Shown in pieces: positions 14,518 to 18,776 of a DNA stretch of 18,776 nucleotides (the first letter of the stretch is position 1; each line of letters begins with the position of its first letter). The notes below the pieces were generated by a model. The model was not told where the DNA came from. It worked only from the letters and a program-made list of their open reading frames with translations, and did not search any database. A program made the position numbers and the translations under genes. The DNA lies in assembly GCA_017416635.1 (NCBI GenBank), contig JAFQBQ010000103.1:1-18776 (forward strand), written 5' to 3'. The DNA comes from Alphaproteobacteria bacterium. Its GTDB lineage: Bacteria > Pseudomonadota > Alphaproteobacteria > UBA3830.

Positions 14518-16092
14518 ATGAAGTTTTGTTTATTTAGTGCAATTTGTGTTTTACCTTTGTTGATTAGCAGCGACAATGTTTATTGTAGAAGCTACGACAA
14601 GAATTACAATGATAACTATAATTCGGAAAATTCATTAGATAATGACTCTTCGTTTCAAGATTCAAATGATGCCGAAGAATCAAAAATGTATCCGTTTGTG
14701 AAGGCTGACCAATTACAGGATGACGAGGTTTTGGGTATCATAGTTTCGGAAAGCGGTACTTACGCGTTAGGTTCGGATAAAAGATATATTCAAATTTCGG
14801 CTTCTACCAGTAATACCGATTCCAGTAGTTACAGCAACAGCAAAAGTTCTTCTGGTTCTAGTTATTCGAGCTCCAGTTATTCAAGTTCTGATGGAGATGG
14901 AACAAAGCAGGTTTTTGATTTTGGATTCTTTGATAGATATCCGAATTTATACTCTGTAGAGCTGCGTAAAATATCGATTAGCGTCGATCAAATGGAGCAA
15001 TTGCAAAAGTATCTTCCTGCAAATTTGCAGAGCTTATCTTTCAATCAGTGTAAGATTAAGCCATTTGCCTACAAGAATGTAGCAGCTATCATCGGTGATC
15101 ATTCGAAACTAACGGTTTTGAAAATTGTAGATCCAAGTATTGATGGTACGACTGTAGATGAGTTGCTGGATTCAGCATCTTCTTTATCGAAGCTCATTTC
15201 TGTCAATTTTACATTTGGAGGCATCTCATCTGATGGTCTGTCGAAACTGACTAAGTTGTTCGAATCTTCAGTTAATACTCTCAAATATGTTACGTTAGGA
15301 TTTGGCGAAGTCGAGTATACAGATGCTTATGCCGATTTCATGAATGCTTTCGGAAAATTAGAAAAGTTAGAAAATCTTGAGTTTGCCTTGCTCAAAAGTT
15401 CTCCAGATATAGCTATGAAATTTGTCCAGAGCTTATCAGGATTAAAGAATCTGCATTCGTTGAAATTTAATTTTAGAGACATTCGAGATCAAGATTCCGT
15501 CGCTATCTATAACGTATTTCTTGAATTGAGGAAAGTTATTGAAGAATTGAGAGAACTAGAAGTTATTGATATATCTTCAATGAACTTATTCTCTGATAAT
15601 ATACAAGTGATTGCTTCCGCGTTGGGAAATCTGCCAAGTTTGAAGACGTTAAATTTATCTGGTAACTTCATAAGCAAAGAGGCTGCAGCCACTATATCAG
15701 AAGCATTAAAAAATTGTTCAAGCTTAGTGACTCTGATAATGAATAGTTGCGGAATAACCGATGAAGTACTGTCGGAGCTATGCTCTCAGATGGAAGGTTC
15801 GATCAAATATTGGTATTTGAGAAATAATAAAATCAAAGATGGTGCAAGTAACTTGCCTCTGTCGAAGCTGCCTGATATTAAATTAATTGATCTTTCCAGA
15901 AACTATATGGATTACAATGCCGCGTTAGCAGTTGTTAAACTTACTGAAGGTCACTCGGCGTTGGGTATCATAAACTTCAAAGACAATTCGGGAATAATAA
16001 ACATACCGTCGAGCAAGCTGATTGATTATCACGACAAATTGAACAAATGGGAAGCTAAAAATAATAGTAAAATTACCTTTTTCGGACTGTAA
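14518..16092 (+). CDS. Exported leucine-rich-repeat protein (ribonuclease inhibitor-like LRR)
   Basis: The 524-residue product has a signal peptide (MKFCLFSAICVLPLLISS..., cleavage likely near residue 23), an Asn/Asp/Ser-rich stretch, a Ser/Tyr-rich linker (about 95-124), and then irregular leucine-rich repeats to the end. Clear repeats include LKTLNLSGNFISKEAAATIS, LVTLIMNSCGITDEVLSEL and IKLIDLSRNYMDYNAALAVV, the long form seen in RanGAP and ribonuclease inhibitor proteins of eukaryotes. Such proteins bind other proteins, and in intracellular bacteria they are candidate host-interaction factors. The frame extends upstream to an ATG at 14425; ATG codons at 14503 and 14518 each have a purine site upstream, and 14518 gives the best signal peptide (GGAG seven bases before). 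It stands alone between divergent pgm and convergent nfu. Confidence 0.8.
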   Translation: MKFCLFSAICVLPLLISSDNVYCRSYDKNYNDNYNSENSLDNDSSFQDSNDAEESKMYPFVKADQLQDDEVLGIIVSESGTYALGSDKRYIQISASTSNTDSSSYSNSKSSSGSSYSSSSYSSSDGDGTKQVFDFGFFDRYPNLYSVELRKISISVDQMEQLQKYLPANLQSLSFNQCKIKPFAYKNVAAIIGDHSKLTVLKIVDPSIDGTTVDELLDSASSLSKLISVNFTFGGISSDGLSKLTKLFESSVNTLKYVTLGFGEVEYTDAYADFMNAFGKLEKLENLEFALLKSSPDIAMKFVQSLSGLKNLHSLKFNFRDIRDQDSVAIYNVFLELRKVIEELRELEVIDISSMNLFSDNIQVIASALGNLPSLKTLNLSGNFISKEAAATISEALKNCSSLVTLIMNSCGITDEVLSELCSQMEGSIKYWYLRNNKIKDGASNLPLSKLPDIKLIDLSRNYMDYNAALAVVKLTEGHSALGIINFKDNSGIINIPSSKLIDYHDKLNKWEAKNNSKITFFGL

Positions 16093-16102
16093 ATATTTAC
16101 AG
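16087..16102. terminator. Perfect 16-base palindrome between convergent genes
   Basis: CTGTAAATATTTACAG spans the stop codon of the LRR gene and ends one base before the nfu stop codon. It is its own reverse complement. There is no loop and no T run after it, so a terminator role is uncertain; it could be a protein-binding site. Confidence 0.3.
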
Positions 16103-16336
16103 CTATAAACTGACTACAGCGATTTGATTAGAAACCATTCGATGAATGGTTTCTTCAACGAAATTTTTGAGTGTAGCTTGTGCGTGCGGACAACAAGAAC
16201 AATGACCTTCAAGTTTTACGGTAAGTAAGTTATTTTCAAAATTAACTATAGATATACTACCTCCATCCATTTGCAAGGACGGAATGATGTATTGATCGAT
16301 AACTGCTTTAATTTCGTTGAGTATTTGATTATCCAT
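16103..16336 (-). CDS. nfu: Nfu-type iron-sulfur cluster carrier (NifU C-terminal domain)
   Basis: Nfu proteins carry a [4Fe-4S] cluster bound between two subunits and pass it to target enzymes. The 77-residue product is the NifU-like domain alone: a helix (IKAVIDQYIIPSLQMDGG), strands, the cluster-binding CxxC (Cys46 and Cys49 in GHCSCCPHA) and the helix ATLKNFVEETIHRMV. An additional cysteine at 48 makes the motif CSCC. Many alphaproteobacterial Nfu proteins carry an extra N-terminal Nfu_N domain, absent here. GGAG lies seven bases before the ATG. It is divergent from recA, and the two promoters overlap. Confidence 0.92.
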   Translation of the reverse strand: MDNQILNEIKAVIDQYIIPSLQMDGGSISIVNFENNLLTVKLEGHCSCCPHAQATLKNFVEETIHRMVSNQIAVVSL

Positions 16337-16365
16337 TTGTTATCTCCGTATCGCGAACAAGATGA

Positions 16366-16394
16366 ATTATACTTGACGTTGGATGTTTGCTCAA
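16366..16394 (-). promoter_or_regulatory. nfu promoter (-35 TTGAGC, -10 TATAAT)
   Basis: TTGAGC (16394-16389) and TATAAT (16371-16366) on the minus strand are separated by 17 bases, close to the sigma-70 consensus. Its -35 lies between the -35 and -10 of the recA promoter on the other strand. Confidence 0.6.
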
Positions 16395-16402
16395 GATATG
16401 AT
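16373..16402 (+). promoter_or_regulatory. recA promoter (-35 TTGACG, -10 TATGAT)
   Basis: TTGACG (16373-16378) and TATGAT (16397-16402) are separated by 18 bases; transcription should begin near 16409, about 21 bases before the recA ATG, which has an AAAAGGG ribosome site. No alphaproteobacterial LexA box of the GTTC-N7-GTTC or GAAC-N7-GAAC form is present. CTTGA/TCAAG arms (16372-16376 and 16391-16395) flank the spacer, formed by the two facing -35 regions. Confidence 0.6.
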
Positions 16403-16429
16403 TAAGCTATCGGTGTAAAAAGGGTAATT

Positions 16430-17488
16430 ATGGATAAAGAAAAAGCGTTGGAAGCCGCTCTTGCTCAGATAGAAAAAGCATTTGGAAAAGGCTCTGTGAT
16501 GAAGTTAGGTCAGCATGGTGGAGTTATTGATATTGAAGCCATTTCGACCGGTTCTATCGGTTTAGATATGGCATTGGGTGTCGGAGGCTTTCCTAAAGGG
16601 CGTATCATTGAGGTTTTTGGTCCAGAAAGCTCAGGTAAGACTACGTTGGCATTACATGCTGTTGCGGAAGCGCAGAAAAGAGGCGGTAAGTGTGCTTACG
16701 TTGATGCCGAGCATGCGTTGGATCCAGTGTATGCTAAAAAATTGGGTGTAGATGTTAACGAGTTGATTTTGTCTCAACCGGATACTGGGGAACAAGCTTT
16801 AGAAATCGCTGATACATTAGTTCGTTCAGGCGCCATCGACATTTTGGTTGTAGACAGCGTCGCTGCTTTGGTTCCGAAAGCGGAAATTGAAGGAGACATG
16901 GGAGATTCACACATGGGGCTTCAAGCTAGATTGATGAGCCAGGCTCTCCGCAAGTTGACTGCGACAGTTTCAAAATCAAATTGTATAATGATTTTCATCA
17001 ATCAAATTCGTTTGAAGATTGGAGTGTTTTTTGGAAATCCTGAAACGACGACAGGCGGAAATGCCTTGAAGTTTTATGCGTCCGTGAGATTAGATATTCG
17101 TAGAATCGGCTCTTTGAAAGACAAAGATGAAGTTGTCGGAAACCAAGTCCGCGTGAAAGTCGTTAAAAATAAGGTTGCGCCACCATTCAAGGTCGTCGAA
17201 TTCGACATTATATATGGTGAAGGAATTTCAAAAACCGGCGAACTCTTGGATATGGGCGTAAAAATCGGAGCTATCGATAAATCTGGCGCGTGGTATTCCT
17301 TCAACGGAGAAAAAATAGGGCAAGGAAAAGAAGCTGCTCGCGCTTATTTGAAAGCACATCCTGATATAGCGGATAAAATTGAGCAGCAAATTCGCAGCAA
17401 TGCAGATTTGGTTTCCGAAATTACAGCAAACGCAGCTGAGGAAATTCAAGCTGGGGAAATCGCTGAAGATTCGTCTCTGCCTTTATAA
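16430..17488 (+). CDS. recA: Recombinase RecA
   Basis: RecA forms filaments on single-stranded DNA, catalyses strand exchange in recombinational repair and stimulates LexA cleavage where LexA is present. The 352-residue product is full length and well conserved: an N-terminal oligomerisation helix ([20 protein letters not shown]), Walker A GPESSGKT (64-71), the L1 segment ([20 protein letters not shown]), [20 protein letters not shown] around L2, [14 protein letters not shown], and a short C-terminal domain ending in an acidic tail ([16 protein letters not shown]). It is a single-gene unit with its own promoter and a terminator about 25 bases after the stop. Confidence 0.98.
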   Translation: MDKEKALEAALAQIEKAFGKGSVMKLGQHGGVIDIEAISTGSIGLDMALGVGGFPKGRIIEVFGPESSGKTTLALHAVAEAQKRGGKCAYVDAEHALDPVYAKKLGVDVNELILSQPDTGEQALEIADTLVRSGAIDILVVDSVAALVPKAEIEGDMGDSHMGLQARLMSQALRKLTATVSKSNCIMIFINQIRLKIGVFFGNPETTTGGNALKFYASVRLDIRRIGSLKDKDEVVGNQVRVKVVKNKVAPPFKVVEFDIIYGEGISKTGELLDMGVKIGAIDKSGAWYSFNGEKIGQGKEAARAYLKAHPDIADKIEQQIRSNADLVSEITANAAEEIQAGEIAEDSSLPL

Positions 17489-17515
17489 TTTGCACGACTT
17501 TTTTGTATGTTCTTG

Positions 17516-17545
17516 GGGTGTGTTAGAAGCACACCCTTTTGTTTT
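17516..17545 (+). terminator. Rho-independent terminator of recA
   Basis: The stem GGGTGTG (17516-17522) / CACACCC (17530-17536) has seven perfect pairs and a 7-base loop, followed directly by TTTTGTTTT. It sits 27 bases after the recA stop. Confidence 0.9.
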
Positions 17546-17685
17546 CAGAATGATTTAGTTATCTTAGTTTTATAAATGTTACAGTTCACAATTTTAGCTT
17601 ACCAAAAAATTACCAAATGATTAAGAAATAAGCCCACTCTAGATTCGATTCAATTTTTGCGTTTCACTTTCCAGAATTTGCATAC

Positions 17686-17712
17686 AAAACTCGGAGACAT
17701 CAAGCCTCCGAG
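17686..17712 (-). terminator. Rho-independent terminator of the ankyrin gene
   Basis: Read on the minus strand, CTCGGAG (17712-17706) pairs with CTCCGAG (17696-17690) around a 9-base loop and is followed by TTTTG. It lies 19 bases beyond the stop of the ankyrin gene. The stretch 17546-17685 between the two terminators holds nothing I recognise. Confidence 0.7.
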
Positions 17713-17731
17713 CGAAAAAAAGAAATAGATT

Positions 17732-18571
17732 TTATTTTAATTCATTGGCCTTTTTTGCCATTCTTCCCTTCAAAATGCTAACAGCGTCTATTGCGCCCTT
17801 CTCTTCAGCATAATCTAACGGCGTCTTGCCATACTTATCTACTGCATTAATATTTGCTCCCATTTCAATCAGAGCGCTTATTATGTCTAAGTACTTGCTT
17901 TCAGCAGCGTAATGCAACGGCGTCTTGCCATATTCGTCTACTGCATTAATACTTATTTTTGCTCTTTGTCCACCTAGATACCAAACCATATTATAAATCT
18001 TGTCTTCGTATCCACAAAGACTTCTGCTAGCAAAATAATGCAACGGCGTCATGCCTTTATATGAGGTTTTACTAACATCAGCTCCATGGCCAACCAGATC
18101 ACGAATTATTTCTGGATTTTTGTGCATAGCGGCTTTATGCAACGGCGTCGCATTATCCCATGGATTATCATACTTGATCTTAGCATTATGATTAACATTA
18201 ACATCAGCTCCTCCGTGAATCAGAGCATTAACTGCACCTTTATTTTCACGCATAATGGCCAAAATTAACGGCGTTCTGCCACTTTCGTCTATAGCATTAA
18301 CATCAGCTCCATTGCGAATCAGAACCTGAGCTATTTGACCATCTCCATGTAAAGCGGCGGCAAACAACGGCATATTAGCATTAACATCAGCTCCTTTTTC
18401 AATCAAGGCATTAACTAAGTCTATATGTCCATGCGAAATGGCCTCACACAACGACGTTTCGCTAATCTGAACACTTTGTATTGCAGAACTACTCTCTGGA
18501 TTATTACTTGGAATATCCATTCCATACACAAACAACGGTAAACAAGATATGGCTAAAATTTTTCGGTTCAT
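17732..18571 (-). CDS. Exported ankyrin-repeat protein
   Basis: The 279-residue product starts with a signal peptide (MNRKILAISCLPLFVYG, probable cleavage near residue 17), then about seven ankyrin repeats from roughly residue 37 to the end. The clearest read GRTPLILAIMRENKGAVNAL, KGMTPLHYFASRS, YGKTPLHYAAESKYLDIISA and YGKTPLDYAEEKGAIDAVSI, with IEKGADVNA-type turns between. Ankyrin repeats bind other proteins, and exported ones in intracellular bacteria are candidate effectors; the target is unknown. The frame extends to 18634, but the ATG at 18571 has GGAGG five bases upstream and begins the signal peptide. The last repeats are near-copies at DNA level. A monocistronic unit with its own upstream palindromes and terminator. 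Confidence 0.88.
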   Translation of the reverse strand: MNRKILAISCLPLFVYGMDIPSNNPESSSAIQSVQISETSLCEAISHGHIDLVNALIEKGADVNANMPLFAAALHGDGQIAQVLIRNGADVNAIDESGRTPLILAIMRENKGAVNALIHGGADVNVNHNAKIKYDNPWDNATPLHKAAMHKNPEIIRDLVGHGADVSKTSYKGMTPLHYFASRSLCGYEDKIYNMVWYLGGQRAKISINAVDEYGKTPLHYAAESKYLDIISALIEMGANINAVDKYGKTPLDYAEEKGAIDAVSILKGRMAKKANELK

Positions 18572-18590
18572 AGCATCCTCCTTAATAAAT

Positions 18591-18666
18591 ATTGTTGAGA
18601 TAAAATTTATTGACACGACCTGTGTCAATTTCACCGAAGCGACAAATTGACATCATGCTCAACAAT
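18591..18666. repeat. Nested inverted repeats upstream of the ankyrin gene
   Basis: Three perfect inverted repeats interlock: ATTGTTGAG (18591-18599) / CTCAACAAT (18658-18666); ATTGACAC (18609-18616) / GTGTCAAT (18622-18629); and GTCAATTT (18624-18631) / AAATTGAC (18644-18651). The middle and inner repeats share the half-site TTGAC/GTCAA, which thus occurs three times. The layout fits a multi-site operator or a structured leader. Confidence 0.7.
18600..18628 (-). promoter_or_regulatory. Candidate ankyrin-gene promoter under a palindrome
   Basis: On the minus strand a consensus -35 TTGACA (18628-18623) is followed after 17 bases by TTTTAT (18605-18600), four of six bases matching TATAAT. The 21-base palindrome at 18609-18629 covers the -35 and most of the spacer, so a protein bound there would block polymerase. 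Confidence 0.4.
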
Positions 18667-18754
18667 TTACTAAGTGAACGCAAAATTAAAATGATTTTTA
18701 ATAAGGGCAATTTTATAATAGAACGAGAAACGCTCAAAAATGAGGCTTTACCTA

Positions 18755-18763
18755 CCCCCCCCC
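18755..18763. repeat. Second homopolymer tract (9 C)
   Basis: Nine consecutive C near the right edge, preceded by CTA exactly as the 11-C tract at 7668-7678 is. No convincing gene spans it in the visible sequence, but a gene could begin or end beyond the window edge. Confidence 0.6.
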
Positions 18764-18776
18764 GTTGCACTATTAG

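Noticed and set aside
16354-16367. GAAC...GAAT pattern upstream of recA as a LexA box
   Set aside because: The spacing is 5 bases where the known alphaproteobacterial box needs 7, and the second half-site is imperfect.
18582-18770. 62-residue minus-strand frame at the right edge, running through the poly-G tract
   Set aside because: It has a GTG start without a ribosome site, overlaps the ankyrin promoter and palindromes, and shows no domain.
1-18776. CRISPR array, tRNA, rRNA, integrase or complete insertion sequence
   Set aside because: No regularly spaced identical repeats, cloverleaf pattern, rRNA segment or transposase motif was recognised by eye; a covariance-model scan would be needed to exclude small RNAs.

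Overview
The window is a low-GC bacterial chromosome segment, most likely from an AT-rich, host-associated alphaproteobacterium of the Holosporales/Rickettsiales type. This rests on a GapR (DUF2312/UPF0335) gene, a family essentially confined to Alphaproteobacteria; a dnaG-rpoD pair; secreted ankyrin-repeat and leucine-rich-repeat proteins of the kind common in intracellular alphaproteobacteria; and several copies of a short palindromic repeat (GGATTGCCGCG...TCGCAATGAC) frequent in such genomes. The taxonomic call is inference; no 16S rRNA or tRNA gene was recognised here.

Layout. (1) 1-2387: an unidentified gene start running off the left edge and gapR, both on the minus strand, diverge from an lpxC-tsaD pair (lipid A synthesis; tRNA t6A modification). 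(2) 2388-7726, minus strand: a compact secretion/pilus assembly cluster read as tadE-like pseudopilin, gap, gspE/pilB ATPase, gspF/pilC platform protein, gspL/pilM-N-like protein, and a small protein joining a PilO/GspM-like part to a possible PilP/GspC-like part. The last four genes overlap one another, so they form one operon. This is the most unusual part of the window: the ATPase lacks the tetracysteine zinc module usual in GspE/PilB, the pseudopilin gene carries an 11-G run in its coding sequence that could switch it on and off, and no secretin or ordinary GspG-type pseudopilin is present here. (3) 7727-9387: a membrane-anchored FkbM-family methyltransferase between an intergenic stretch holding a possible small ORF and a cluster of about four palindromic repeats. 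(4) 9388-14394, minus strand: an overlapping operon pgm/manB-dnaG-rpoD, linking sugar-phosphate metabolism, replication priming and the primary sigma factor. (5) 14518-16092: a secreted LRR protein, convergent with nfu. (6) 16103-17545: nfu and recA are divergent, with consensus-like promoters that overlap completely on opposite strands; recA ends in a clear terminator. (7) 17686-18776: an exported ankyrin-repeat protein with its own terminator and an upstream region of nested inverted repeats, then a 9-C run at the right edge.

About half of the genes are housekeeping (gapR, lpxC, tsaD, rpoD, dnaG, pgm, nfu, recA). The accessory part is the envelope assembly cluster, the FkbM enzyme and two exported repeat proteins that could act at a host interface.
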